From positions 1 to 51,048 of the forward strand of contig JALHHX010000002.1 of NCBI GenBank assembly GCA_022837245.1: 51,048 bases of DNA, given 5' to 3'. Positions 7,869-16,691 of this stretch are shown here, in pieces. Both the position numbers and the translations under genes were made by a program. Below the pieces are notes generated by a model, which did not search any database, was not told the DNA's origin, and saw only the letters and a list, made by a program, of their open reading frames with translations. The stretch is from Lentisphaerota bacterium (GTDB taxonomy: Bacteria; Verrucomicrobiota; Kiritimatiellia; RFP12; UBA3636). Every line of letters starts with the position of its first letter. Position 1 is the first letter of the stretch.

Positions 7869-10043
7869 TTAAATTTCTTTATCCATTTCGGTTTTGCGTT
7901 GTTTGTGGTATGGCTCCAGCATGGTCGGTTTGGTTTGTTCTTTCATGTTGGTGGCGCGGCGTGCTTTTTTGTAGAGTTCTTCCTGTGCGCAGGTCGGTTT
8001 CTCCTTGCCTTGCGGCGTGCGCATGCGGTACGAGCCTTCGGAATTGATGACCCTTGCCTTTGTGTTGTCGGCGAAATACGTCTCAAGTGTTTCAAGGATT
8101 TTCGCGCGTGTTCCGCGGTCGATGACCGGAATCATCAACTCCACGCGGCTATCGAGATTGCGCGGCATGATGTCGGCGCTCGAGATGTAAATGGCGTTGC
8201 GGTTCCCGTCTCGGAAATGGAATATGCGCGCGTGTTCGAGATATCTGCCGACTATGCTGATGACTGTGATGTTTTCGCTGAGGCCTGGGACGCCCGGTCT
8301 CAGGCAGCAGATGCCGCGCACGTTGAGGCGGACTTTCACCCCGGCCTGAGACGCTTCGTAAAGGGCTCGGATGATCGCTTCGTCGCTGAGCGAATTCATC
8401 TTCATCGTGATCCCGGCCTTCTCGTTGTTGCGGGCGCGCTCTGTCTCGTTCGCGATGAGTTTGAGAAGGGTTGAACGTATGGTGAACGGCGCCATTTCGA
8501 GGCGGCGAAGCGACTGCGGCTGCGAGTATCCGGTTATGGCGTTGAAAACGTCGGATCCATCGGCGCCGAAATCAGTCCGCGCGGTGAAAAAGCCGACGTC
8601 GCTGTACTGCCTAGCTGTTTTCTCGTTGTAGTTGCCAGTTGCGTAATGCGTGTAGCGCACAATGCCCTGTGGTTCACGGCGCACGACTAGGCAGATTTTG
8701 CAATGTGTCTTGAGGCCGCGTACCCCGTAGACCACGTGCACGCCCGCGAGTTCTAGCCGGTTGGACTGCGTGATGTTGCGCGCCTCGTCGAAACGCGCCT
8801 TGAGCTCTATAAGCACTGTGACGTGCTTGCCCACCTGCGCGGCGCGCACGAGAGCGTCGATGATGGCGCTTTGCGGCGCGGTGCGGTACAAGACCTGTTT
8901 GATCGCCAACACCTGCGGGTCGTTCGCCGCGTCCTCTACGAATTTCACGACTGGATCAAATGATTCGTACGGGTGCACGAGCAGTATGTCCTTCTGCGCG
9001 ATCTGCGGGAAAATAGGTTCCTTGATGTCGACGTCGGGTGACGCCACGGGCTCCCACGGAGAGTCGCGTAGGTTCTCGAAGCCGTCGGTTTCCGCGATCG
9101 CCATGATGCCACGCAGTTCGACGGGGCCGTCGATGTGGTACACGACAGCCTCTTCAAGGTGTAGTGCATGCGTGAGGGTGGCGGTGAGGTTGCGCGAGGC
9201 GGAGCGGTGTATTTCGAGCCGGATGCACTCCGTTTGCTGGCGGTCGTCCAGGAGATCCTGCATCCCGACGAGGAGATCCGAGGAGAGATCTTCGCGTAGT
9301 TCTATGTCGGCGTTGCGCGTTACACGGAAAGGCACGCATTCGCGCACGGTCTGGCCTTCGAGGATAGTGTGTATCTGCCATGCGACGACTTGTTCAACCG
9401 GCACTAATATCGCGCGCCCCGCTGGGTCGGGGATGCGTATGAACCGCGGGATCTTCGGGCCTAGAGGGATCAGGGCCAGGCGCGGCTCGCCGGAGAGTTC
9501 CGCCGGGTCTAGAAGCGCCGCGCAATGGAGCAGCAGGCCGGCGGGGTGGAACGGGCGTTCTTCATCGACGCCGACCGGCGATATGAGCGGGAACACATTG
9601 TCCATGAATTCGCGTTCGAGCCATTTGCGCTGTTCGATGGAGAGCGCTCCGATGTTTTCGAGCAGAACGAGCCCTTCCCCAGCTAGTTCCACAGAGAGGT
9701 TTTTCAAGGTCGCGTACTGCTCGGCAACCATTTTGCGCACTCGTCGCGTGATCGCGGAGAGCTGCTGGTGCGGCGTCATGCCGGAGATATCGTGACGCCT
9801 GATTTTTGCGTCGGTTAGTATTTTCAAGCCACCGACCCTGACCATGTAGAACTCGTCCATGTTCGAGCCTGTGATCGCGAGAAACTTGAGGCGTTCGAGC
9901 GGCGGATTCGACGGATCTCTCGCTTCGTCGAGAACGCGCTGGTTGAATTCGAGCCAGCTCAGCTCCCTGTTGACGAAAAGGTCCTCCCTTGTGAATATGT
10001 ATTTGGGTTTCGAAGTTTTTTTCATGACGCGCGTTCTTGTCAT
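7869..10043 (-). CDS. ppk1: Polyphosphate kinase 1
   Basis: Reversibly polymerises the gamma-phosphate of ATP into polyphosphate. The 724-residue length is typical. The N-terminal domain has FVNRELSWLEFNQRVLDEA and the family signature NMDEFYMVRVGGL. The two PLD-like catalytic halves carry the autophosphorylated-His motif YATGNYNEKTA with the preceding His, and the second His in EHARIFHFRDG. GVRGLKTHCKICLVVRRE is also conserved. The start at 10043 makes an ATGA overlap with the upstream ppx stop. Another in-frame ATG at 10025 (MKKTSKPKY) is equally compatible with the family N-terminus. The C-terminus after the conserved region (about 30 polar residues ending TEMDKEI) is a non-conserved tail. 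Confidence 0.95.
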   Translation of the reverse strand: MTRTRVMKKTSKPKYIFTREDLFVNRELSWLEFNQRVLDEARDPSNPPLERLKFLAITGSNMDEFYMVRVGGLKILTDAKIRRHDISGMTPHQQLSAITRRVRKMVAEQYATLKNLSVELAGEGLVLLENIGALSIEQRKWLEREFMDNVFPLISPVGVDEERPFHPAGLLLHCAALLDPAELSGEPRLALIPLGPKIPRFIRIPDPAGRAILVPVEQVVAWQIHTILEGQTVRECVPFRVTRNADIELREDLSSDLLVGMQDLLDDRQQTECIRLEIHRSASRNLTATLTHALHLEEAVVYHIDGPVELRGIMAIAETDGFENLRDSPWEPVASPDVDIKEPIFPQIAQKDILLVHPYESFDPVVKFVEDAANDPQVLAIKQVLYRTAPQSAIIDALVRAAQVGKHVTVLIELKARFDEARNITQSNRLELAGVHVVYGVRGLKTHCKICLVVRREPQGIVRYTHYATGNYNEKTARQYSDVGFFTARTDFGADGSDVFNAITGYSQPQSLRRLEMAPFTIRSTLLKLIANETERARNNEKAGITMKMNSLSDEAIIRALYEASQAGVKVRLNVRGICCLRPGVPGLSENITVISIVGRYLEHARIFHFRDGNRNAIYISSADIMPRNLDSRVELMIPVIDRGTRAKILETLETYFADNTKARVINSEGSYRMRTPQGKEKPTCAQEELYKKARRATNMKEQTKPTMLEPYHKQRKTEMDKEI

Positions 10044-11596
10044 TCCGGCGAATAGAGGTAGCACCTGCGGCCGTACATCATTTCGAAGAGGTCGCCCTTT
10101 TCGGACAGCGCGACTTGCTCAGCGCTTGTCGGGGCCTGCCGGCTGGGTATGCAGAGGAGCGTGTCCTCGCGTAGCTCGAACTTTATCTCGCCCAGGCTTT
10201 GGTCGTGCACGCGGTCCAGCGCGTCGGCCACGCGCAGGAACGCGGCGAGTTTGCTGACCACCAGGCGATCTTCGCGGCTGAGCGCGGAGTATTCGGGGTG
10301 GACGCTTTTGGGGATCGTTTTGCGATGGTAGCGCGCGATGATGGCTATCAGCTCGATCTCCTCGGATGACAGGCCTGCGAATTCGGTGTTGCGGATCAGA
10401 TACATCGTGTGCTTGTGGTGGGAGTGCACGCTGACGAATACGCCGATGTCGTGCAGAAGCGCGGAGATTTCCAAGATAAGGCGGTGGCGCTGTGTGCACT
10501 CGTGCTCAGACTGGAGCATGTCAAAAAGTGTGAGGGAAATGTCAGCGACCTTTCGTGCATGGTCGTAATCGTACTGGTATTTTTCGCCGGTCTCGCGGGC
10601 AACGCGCAGCACGTGTTTCCGCATCGTTTCGGTCCACGGTGTGCCTGCGACTGCCTCCTCGAGCAGACCGTGGCTGAACGAGAGGCTGCTGACATACACG
10701 CTTTTGAGCATTAGCGAGCCGGCAACGGATATCGCCATGCTAATGGATGGCGCTAGCAGCTCCGCGTCAGGATAAGAAATACGCCACTGCTTTACGAGTT
10801 CCTCTGTGGAGGTCGATTCGATTTGCGCGAGCAGTGCTTCGAGATCGGAGACTGCCAGGCAGGTGACGGCGGCGGTCGGCTCGTGCGCCCCGTCCGCGTT
10901 TTCGCTGGATTTTAGACGCGCCGCCGCAAAGCGCATTTCTCGGCCCATCAGCAGGAGTTTTACTGACTTGACGTCATCGAGCTTCTTGAGGAGCTGTTCG
11001 GAAATTTCGTGCGCTCTGCCGTCGGCCAGAGCAGATAGTTGTTGCTGTTTGAAAGCGCCTTCCTCCATCTGTTTGCGTAGCTGAAGCGAGCCCACGCTGT
11101 ACGTCTGCACAAAACGGATTTCACCGTCTTTTCGGCAGAGCATGCCGCAGTTGAGGCCCCCTATTTCAAGCACGATGGACTCGCCCTTCTCCCATTTGTT
11201 CTTGCGGTCGTTAAGCGCCCGGAAAGCAAGGTGGTAATAATATCCGATCTGCCCCTGGTCGAGAAGGCGGAAGTCTATGTGCGACGAGGTCGATACCCTG
11301 TCGAGGAAGACCTCGCTGTTGTCGGCCTGGTCAAGCGTTGCCGTCGCCACGGCTGTGACCGAACCCGTGCTTATCCGGTATTCGTCGAGGAGATGACGGA
11401 AAGACTTGAGGATTTTGACGCACTGTTCCACTGTGGCGTTGGAAATCCTGCCATCGGCCACTATGTCTCGCCCCAGGGCAACGGACTGGACGACTTTTTC
11501 GAGAATTGTAATCCCCTTGACCCCGCGCTTTTCCGCGATGAGCATGCGTATGAACGTCGCCCCTATATCTATGACGGCAATCGGGGGCGTAGTCAT
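10040..11596 (-). CDS. Ppx/GppA-family protein with C-terminal HD domain, degenerate phosphatase motifs
   Basis: A 518-residue protein with the actin-like ASKHA fold of exopolyphosphatase/pppGpp phosphatase, followed by an HD phosphohydrolase-like domain. The phosphate-binding loop reads DIGATFIRMLIAE where active members have DIGSNS. The catalytic Glu region is LLDQGQIGYYY instead of the usual GxEEA. The second loop is EIGGLNCGML instead of GGGSTE. The HD part looks intact: His in YDHARKVAD, then LLHDIG and HSHHKHTMYLI, with a later RYHRK. It is the first gene of the ppx-ppk1-pfkA operon and overlaps ppk1 by 4 bp (ATGA). The start at 11596 is chosen because a TATTAT -10-like element (11637-11642) would leave the 11629 ATG without a leader. 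Classical exopolyphosphatase activity is doubtful; a regulatory or HD-hydrolase role is possible. Confidence 0.82.
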   Translation of the reverse strand: MTTPPIAVIDIGATFIRMLIAEKRGVKGITILEKVVQSVALGRDIVADGRISNATVEQCVKILKSFRHLLDEYRISTGSVTAVATATLDQADNSEVFLDRVSTSSHIDFRLLDQGQIGYYYHLAFRALNDRKNKWEKGESIVLEIGGLNCGMLCRKDGEIRFVQTYSVGSLQLRKQMEEGAFKQQQLSALADGRAHEISEQLLKKLDDVKSVKLLLMGREMRFAAARLKSSENADGAHEPTAAVTCLAVSDLEALLAQIESTSTEELVKQWRISYPDAELLAPSISMAISVAGSLMLKSVYVSSLSFSHGLLEEAVAGTPWTETMRKHVLRVARETGEKYQYDYDHARKVADISLTLFDMLQSEHECTQRHRLILEISALLHDIGVFVSVHSHHKHTMYLIRNTEFAGLSSEEIELIAIIARYHRKTIPKSVHPEYSALSREDRLVVSKLAAFLRVADALDRVHDQSLGEIKFELREDTLLCIPSRQAPTSAEQVALSEKGDLFEMMYGRRCYLYSPE

Positions 11597-11743
11597 AGCT
11601 TTGCCAGCTGCTTCTTTGAACTCGTTCATCCTGCAAATAATACCATGTTTGTCGCAACCCTTGCGTCTTGCAAAATAACAACTTGATTTTGGAATCTTTG
11701 TCCGGTAGTCCTTTTATTAACGGAGCATCCCCTGCATCCTCTC

Positions 11744-14470
11744 CTATGCTCTCAGAGCGAATACAGAGTAGATTCCCTGCATGCCTTCGGAGTAGGAACC
11801 CACGATCCGGGTGCCTGTTTCCGACGTTGGATCGCAGGCGACAAGCGCCTTGGCAAGGTAGAGTTCTTTGAGCTGCGAGTTGCGGAATGTTGTGTCGTTG
11901 TATTCCGGTCGGTTGGAGGCCAGCGAATCGCGCAGGTTCCTAACTGCGTAGCCGGTGGCGCCGGGAGTGGCCAGGAGCTTTTCCAGAACTGGCGCGGCCT
12001 TGGAATCGGGCTTGCGCAGCAAGGCCAGGCAGACCGCCCTGATGTGGGAGAATTCTGATTCGAGAGTAAGCTCTTTTAGTTTTGCAAGCGTGGTTGCGCT
12101 ATCTCCTCCGATTCGCGAGAGCGCTATTATTTTAGTGTCAAGAGGGCTTACCGACAGTCCGAACTGGCCCATGCCCCTGTAGTTCCACCCCTCATCCCAG
12201 GCGGTGGCGGCGATCGTATCGATAAGCGTTTGACGGCCGGCGTCTTCGCCCAGGAACGCGAGCGTCGCGGCGGTTTCGGCATCGCTGGGATTCGCGGCTA
12301 GAATTGCCTTCAACTCTGTTCTTGCTGCGTCAGGATATATGAACACACGCGATATGTCGTGGTATTCGTCGTTGTCGATCTTTGTGCAAGGCTCATCCGT
12401 TTCCTCAAGCGTGCTTGCGGGCAGGATGTCCTCCGCGGCTAGTTTCCGCTGGAGTGCGCGGATGTCGATCGAGCGTATGGGGCAGCCCGCCTCGACCGCC
12501 ATGGCGGCTGCGTAACCCGCTGCGTAGCCCTGGTTCTGCACGTCGGGCTGCATGCGTATGAGAGGCAGGCAGTCGCGGTGCGCGCTTACGCCGAGCCCGG
12601 TCAAGAGCATTCCCTCAAAGCCGCGCGGCAGGAGCGCGCGCAGGGGCACGTTGGCGAAACGCGCGTCGTGCGCCGTGGGCTTCAGCATGAACATCGGGTG
12701 GATTATGAACCCATGGGTGTCGAAGTTGCTGTACGCGATGTTCACGGTGTCTGAATAAATCCTGTTCGCGAAAAAGTCCTGCGGCTGCAGCACGATGTCT
12801 CCGCGGATCCGGCGCCGCTCGCGGGTGTTGAGCATGGTCACGACGTCGAAACCGTCCGTGTACTTTCCCCGCGCGGCGACGAAGGCGCGAGTCGCGTCCA
12901 CAACGTCGGAATCCATGATGAATGTGAAGTCGGTGTTGGTGCAGTTTTTGCCAAGCACGACGGGGGAGAGCCCCGCGCCTTGCACGGCAGGTTCTTCCTT
13001 GAGGTCCGACATTGTCTCGGCGCCTGCGGCGGCGGCGTAATCACAGTTGCCTGTGGAGTCGATCACGAACTTTGACTTTATAACGCCCACGCCGAACGGG
13101 TTGACCACCACCGCCCCGCAAGCTCGGTTGCCGTCCATCACGGCGGCGGTGGTCATGGTTTCGAAAAGAAGGACCGCGCCTTTTTCCGTGGCTCGCTCCA
13201 TAAACCATTCGTTCTTCCAAACCACGTTCATGCGGCCTTTGCTTGTATCGAAATCGGGGTTCGGCCCCATGGCGGTTATACCCCTGTCAATCTCGCTCGT
13301 GAAGCCGACGCGGTTGCCGTAGTAGTAGGAGCCTATGCGGCCGGAAAGCATCACGCCGCCGAGAGAGGACTGGTTCTCGGCGCAGATTGTGCGCATCCCG
13401 CTGCGTGCGGCGCCGATGACGGCGGGAGCGCCGCCCGTTCCGCCGCCTGCCACGAAGACGTCGCATTCTTTGATGACCGGCAGCGAATCAAGATCGAACT
13501 GAACTGCCGGGGATTCATTAAAACGGAAATACGAATCCTTGCGTACCACTTTGAATGAACGCGGATCAGAGGGCGCCTCCTCTCCGAAGCCATACGGCTC
13601 GGGTGTCGTCAATGCCTTCGCCAGCGAGGCGACGCCGGATGCGTTTGTGTTTTCGGCGATGAAGACTGGCGATGTTGCCGACGGTTCGTAACCCTCGGCC
13701 ACGCCGTCGCCAAAATCGACACATATCTCGTGGGCGTACGCCACCGCGTCCGGCGACCACGCGGCCTTGCGGAAAGCGGCGTTCGCCTCCGCGAAATCAA
13801 ACATGGAGCAGTTCTTGAAATCCCAGTCCATCTCGAGGTGGAAGGAGTCGTATTCACGCTCGTCCGCCTTGATCTTTTCGGGCAACAGCGTGGCTTTGAC
13901 GGCTCCGCCGTCTTTAGGCGCGCCGCCGATGGCAAACAGGCTCATCTTGCGCACTCCCGGCGCGAACGGCTTCGTGGGGACGCCGGCGGAGCGGGCGAAC
14001 GTCAGGCGCTCAGTGGCGTCGATGACCACCTTGGCTGCTACCGCGTGGAAACCGCTTCTGTCGGCGAACAAAGCGCCGCAGATACGGCCGTCGGACGCAA
14101 ACATCGGGCGGACCGGACGGAGCTGGAACAGGAAATCCACATCGGCGTCGATCATCGCGCGGTCCAGCTTGCCCTTGATCTCGATGGGGCGCAGCATCTG
14201 GTCTGTGCCAAGGAGAGTTTTGTACTCCGACGATTTAGGGCTTTGAAGATCGAGCTTCGCGCAGACGTCCTCGCCGAAATACGAATATGGCGTTGCCGTG
14301 AAGACGGAGAGACCGGACTTGCGCAGTTCGATGGCGAGCGACATGGCTTTGAGAGTGCCTCCGATGATGAGGACGTCGGTGTTTGAAATTACAGGTACGT
14401 TGATTTTCATAGTGTCTACCAGGTGGTCGCCCGCAGGGGCGTTTAATGTGGCTGCGCCTTCCGCTTCCAT
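11744..14470 (-). CDS. Large FAD-dependent oxidoreductase (FAD_oxidored type) with helical-repeat-like C-terminus
   Basis: A 908-residue protein of unknown substrate. It appears to contain two Rossmann-type FAD regions. The N-terminal one begins DVLIIGGTLKAMSLAIEL, lacks the GxGxxG glycines and has a loop SYFGEDVC. A second, canonical one (about residue 330) begins ECDVFVAGGGTGGAPAV and continues SSLGGVMLSGRIGSYYYG, typical of the FAD_oxidored (PF12831) group. FVIDSTGNCDYAAAAGAE is the conserved late FAD contact. The last about 200 residues are alpha-helical, with repeat-like Leu/Ala patterns resembling HEAT repeats. No signal peptide is visible. A second possible start is the ATG at 14410 (MKINVPVISNTD), which may be preferable given the promoter position. 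It has no operon partner. Function is unresolved; redox chemistry on a polyol or sugar acid is only a guess. Confidence 0.8.
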   Translation of the reverse strand: MEAEGAATLNAPAGDHLVDTMKINVPVISNTDVLIIGGTLKAMSLAIELRKSGLSVFTATPYSYFGEDVCAKLDLQSPKSSEYKTLLGTDQMLRPIEIKGKLDRAMIDADVDFLFQLRPVRPMFASDGRICGALFADRSGFHAVAAKVVIDATERLTFARSAGVPTKPFAPGVRKMSLFAIGGAPKDGGAVKATLLPEKIKADEREYDSFHLEMDWDFKNCSMFDFAEANAAFRKAAWSPDAVAYAHEICVDFGDGVAEGYEPSATSPVFIAENTNASGVASLAKALTTPEPYGFGEEAPSDPRSFKVVRKDSYFRFNESPAVQFDLDSLPVIKECDVFVAGGGTGGAPAVIGAARSGMRTICAENQSSLGGVMLSGRIGSYYYGNRVGFTSEIDRGITAMGPNPDFDTSKGRMNVVWKNEWFMERATEKGAVLLFETMTTAAVMDGNRACGAVVVNPFGVGVIKSKFVIDSTGNCDYAAAAGAETMSDLKEEPAVQGAGLSPVVLGKNCTNTDFTFIMDSDVVDATRAFVAARGKYTDGFDVVTMLNTRERRRIRGDIVLQPQDFFANRIYSDTVNIAYSNFDTHGFIIHPMFMLKPTAHDARFANVPLRALLPRGFEGMLLTGLGVSAHRDCLPLIRMQPDVQNQGYAAGYAAAMAVEAGCPIRSIDIRALQRKLAAEDILPASTLEETDEPCTKIDNDEYHDISRVFIYPDAARTELKAILAANPSDAETAATLAFLGEDAGRQTLIDTIAATAWDEGWNYRGMGQFGLSVSPLDTKIIALSRIGGDSATTLAKLKELTLESEFSHIRAVCLALLRKPDSKAAPVLEKLLATPGATGYAVRNLRDSLASNRPEYNDTTFRNSQLKELYLAKALVACDPTSETGTRIVGSYSEGMQGIYSVFALRA

Positions 14471-14486
14471 CTTATTATTGCCCGTA

Positions 14487-14515
14487 ATTCTAATATGCCG
14501 GCGCTATAAAGTCAA
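14487..14515 (-). promoter_or_regulatory. Sigma70-type promoter of the FAD oxidoreductase gene
   Basis: On the minus strand, TTGACT (plus 14510-14515) and TAGAAT (plus 14487-14492) are separated by exactly 17 bp. The predicted transcript start is near 14480. The first ATG (14470) would have about a 10-nt leader and the second (14410) about 70 nt. Confidence 0.65.
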
Positions 14516-14756
14516 ATTCCCAATCTGAGGCCGCTTACAATCGGGTAGCCCCCGGGGGGTGGCATGTTATGCCGGGATGTTGGAACGATGCCGTGGTTAC
14601 CTCACGCGACGACGCGAAGCCTCTCAACCGTGGTTTTTGGAGGGCTTAGCAGATGTGCTCATCATAGGTGGGGGGTTTTCCGCCAAGAGCGCAAAGACAG
14701 CCAAGCCTTGCTATGTGGGTTGGAACCACCGCCAACTGCCCACCAACCACTTTTTA

Positions 14757-14843
14757 AACTCCGATGCTACGCTAACGCTCCGCCTAAACAGAAGTTCCAC
14801 CCCGCGAACGTTAGCGAGCGCATCGGAGAACATCGGAGTTAAA
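14757..14843. repeat. Dispersed inverted-arm repeat (CATCGGAG family), copy 1
   Basis: The left arm (14757-14782) contains CTCCGATGC and CGCTAACG. The right arm (14805-14840) carries the complementary CGTTAGCG and GCATCGGAG, followed by a second ACATCGGAGTT. The right half (14797-14843) matches 39970-40016 with about 4 differences in 47 bp. A shorter version lies at 30228-30254. The surrounding gap (14471-15466, 996 bp) has no supportable gene. Confidence 0.7.
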
Positions 14844-14942
14844 ACCGACGGCAGCAAAGCACCCAAGCCACTGTCCGAATACATGCCTTTCAGCTTTGAT
14901 GCCGGTTTGAGGAATTCTTAAACCGCGAAATACGCGAAAGCC

Positions 14943-15020
14943 GCGAAACTTTTGCTGCCGTGGGGGTTGTCACGCGACGACGCGAAACTTTTGCTGCCGT
15001 GGGGGTTGTCACGCGACGAC
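14943..15020. repeat. Two identical 39-bp tandem copies
   Basis: Units 14943-14981 and 14982-15020 are identical. Each starts GCGAAACTTTTGCTGCCG and ends CACGCGACGAC. A third copy begins at 15021 and diverges after a few bases (GCGAAGCTCTTGCT). Related CGCGAAG fragments occur upstream (14600-14620, 14921-14950) and at 39880-39900. Confidence 0.85.
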
Positions 15021-15045
15021 GCGAAGCTCTTGCTACGTGGGTTTT

Positions 15046-15150
15046 TGGAGCGCGGTGCCTCGGAGCCGCTTTCGCCAGCGAGCCTCGGCTCGCGCGAATA
15101 GGGCAGACGAGGCTGCCCATAAAAAAGCGGCGTCAAGCCGCCGCGCTCCA
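15046..15150. repeat. Structured 105-bp element with 10-bp terminal inverted repeats
   Basis: Perfect arms TGGAGCGCGG (15046-15055) and CCGCGCTCCA (15141-15150). Between them are three further short hairpins: GAGCC/GGCTC, GGGCAG/CTGCCC and GCGGC/GCCGC. No open frame spans it with family-like sequence. It may be a MITE-like or palindromic intergenic repeat, or the DNA for a folded RNA. Confidence 0.6.
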
Positions 15151-15411
15151 TACCATTTGCCAGGTTGCGGAGCAGATGCTCCGCGCACCCAGGGCTTCAC
15201 CAAGCCACTCGCGGCGAGGAAAGCCGCTGTTCCACCGCTTGCAAGCGAAGCTCCGAGGCTGTCGGCGCAAGGAAGCCTGCGGGCAGTGTCTGACTAGTCC
15301 GATTTGTCTGATCTGTCCGACTAAAACTCCCTGATTGCCTGCGAGCCGGCGCGGAGCGGCTAGTACCTAATAACCAAGACCTTCCCCCTAAGGCCGATCA
15401 CAAGCCAAAGC

Positions 15412-15441
15412 TTGTATTCTTTTGCAGGCATGATATATAAT
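15412..15441 (+). promoter_or_regulatory. Putative promoter of hydF
   Basis: TTGTAT at 15412-15417 and TATAAT at 15436-15441, 18-bp spacer. A ribosome-binding stretch AAGGGGGAG (15455-15463) precedes the ATG at 15467. Confidence 0.5.
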
Positions 15442-15466
15442 GCCTTCAAGAAAAAAGGGGGAGTTT

Positions 15467-16675
15467 ATGGCGGTTGAAGAATCATCGGGCGGGATGAACG
15501 CCACGCCGGAAGGCGAGAGGGCCAGGGTCGCGTTTTTTGGAAGAAGGAACGCGGGGAAGTCGAGCCTCGTTAACGCCATTGCCGGACAGCCGGTGTCGAT
15601 TGTATCGGCCGTGCCGGGCACGACCACGGATCCCGTGCGCAAGGCAATGGAGATGCTTCCGCTTGGCCCCGTGCTGCTCGTCGACACTGCCGGGCTCGAC
15701 GACGACCAGGCGGATGTAGGAGGACTGCGCATGGAACGCGCACGTGCCGAGCTCCGCAGCGCTGACGTCGTGATTGTGGTTAGCGATGTGGATGTTGGGG
15801 CCGGCACTTACGAGTTGGAGCTTATAGATAAGTTGCGTCGAAGCGGCATAGCGTTCCTCTTCGTGGTGAACAAGATAGACATATCACCCGCATCGCCCGA
15901 GCTCCTCTCCCGAATCGCCGAACAGATCGGCGCGCCGGTGCATGCCGTCTCGGCAAAAACGGGGGAGGGCGTCGCCGAGCTCAAAAGCGCCATAGCGTCG
16001 ATCAAACCGGACGAACCGCCGGGAAGACGCATAATAGGCGACGTGCTTTCGCGCGGCGATGTCGTGGTGCTTGTCGTGCCAGTGGATTCCGCGGCGCCGA
16101 AGGGGCGGCTCATTCTGCCGCAGCAACAGACGATCCGGGACATCCTGGACAGCGGTTGCGTGGCCGTGATGTCGCAGGTGCCGGAGCTGGCGACCACCCT
16201 CGCGATGATGAAAGAGCCGCCGCGGATGGTGGTTACCGATTCACAGGCGTTCGCGGAAGTGCGCGCAATCGTGCCGCATGAGGTCGAGTTGACGTCGTTC
16301 TCCATCCTTTTCGCACGTTACAAAGGGGATTTCGACGTCCTCAAGGCGGGAACGGCCTCGATCGACAATCTCGTGGACGGTGATGTGGTTTTGATTGCGG
16401 AGGGGTGCACCCACCATAGGCAGTGCGACGACATCGGGACCGTCAAGATTCCGAAGTGGCTCTCGCAATTCACTGGGAAGAAGCTGGAATTCGAATTCAC
16501 CAGCGGGACCGGCTGGCCGCGCGATTTGTCGAAGTACGCGCTGATCATCCACTGCGGCGGGTGCATGCTGGCCAGGCGCGAGTTGCGGTTGAGGATTTCC
16601 GAGGCGGAGGCTGCGGGAGTGCCGATCGCCAACTACGGTTTGCTGATAGCGAAGTTGAAGGGAGTACCTGTGTAG
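15467..16675 (+). CDS. hydF: [FeFe]-hydrogenase H-cluster maturation GTPase HydF
   Basis: Scaffold GTPase that receives the 2Fe subcluster built by HydE and HydG and delivers it to the [FeFe]-hydrogenase. About 402 residues. The N-terminal GTPase domain shows G1 GRRNAGKSSL, G2/switch PGTTTDPV, G3 DTAGLDD and G4 NKID. The C-terminal cluster-binding domain has the CTHH motif (GCTHHRQCDDIG) and the late HCGGCM (CxxC), the diagnostic HydF cysteine set. The start at 15467 is supported by a strong ribosome-binding site; an upstream in-frame ATG (15440) overlaps the -10 element. hydE, hydG and the hydrogenase are not in the window. The following DUF2851 gene starts 16 bp after the stop. Confidence 0.95.
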   Translation: MAVEESSGGMNATPEGERARVAFFGRRNAGKSSLVNAIAGQPVSIVSAVPGTTTDPVRKAMEMLPLGPVLLVDTAGLDDDQADVGGLRMERARAELRSADVVIVVSDVDVGAGTYELELIDKLRRSGIAFLFVVNKIDISPASPELLSRIAEQIGAPVHAVSAKTGEGVAELKSAIASIKPDEPPGRRIIGDVLSRGDVVVLVVPVDSAAPKGRLILPQQQTIRDILDSGCVAVMSQVPELATTLAMMKEPPRMVVTDSQAFAEVRAIVPHEVELTSFSILFARYKGDFDVLKAGTASIDNLVDGDVVLIAEGCTHHRQCDDIGTVKIPKWLSQFTGKKLEFEFTSGTGWPRDLSKYALIIHCGGCMLARRELRLRISEAEAAGVPIANYGLLIAKLKGVPV

Positions 16676-16691
16676 CGAAAGGGGGCGGAGT

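Noticed and set aside
8761..9795. Long Ser/Arg-rich open frame opposite ppk1
   Set aside because: Antisense shadow of a highly conserved gene in GC-rich DNA; composition is typical of a shadow frame.
14559..15334. Several open frames in the repeat-rich gap
   Set aside because: They run through tandem and inverted repeats, overlap on both strands, and show only low-complexity Arg/Ala/Ser sequence.
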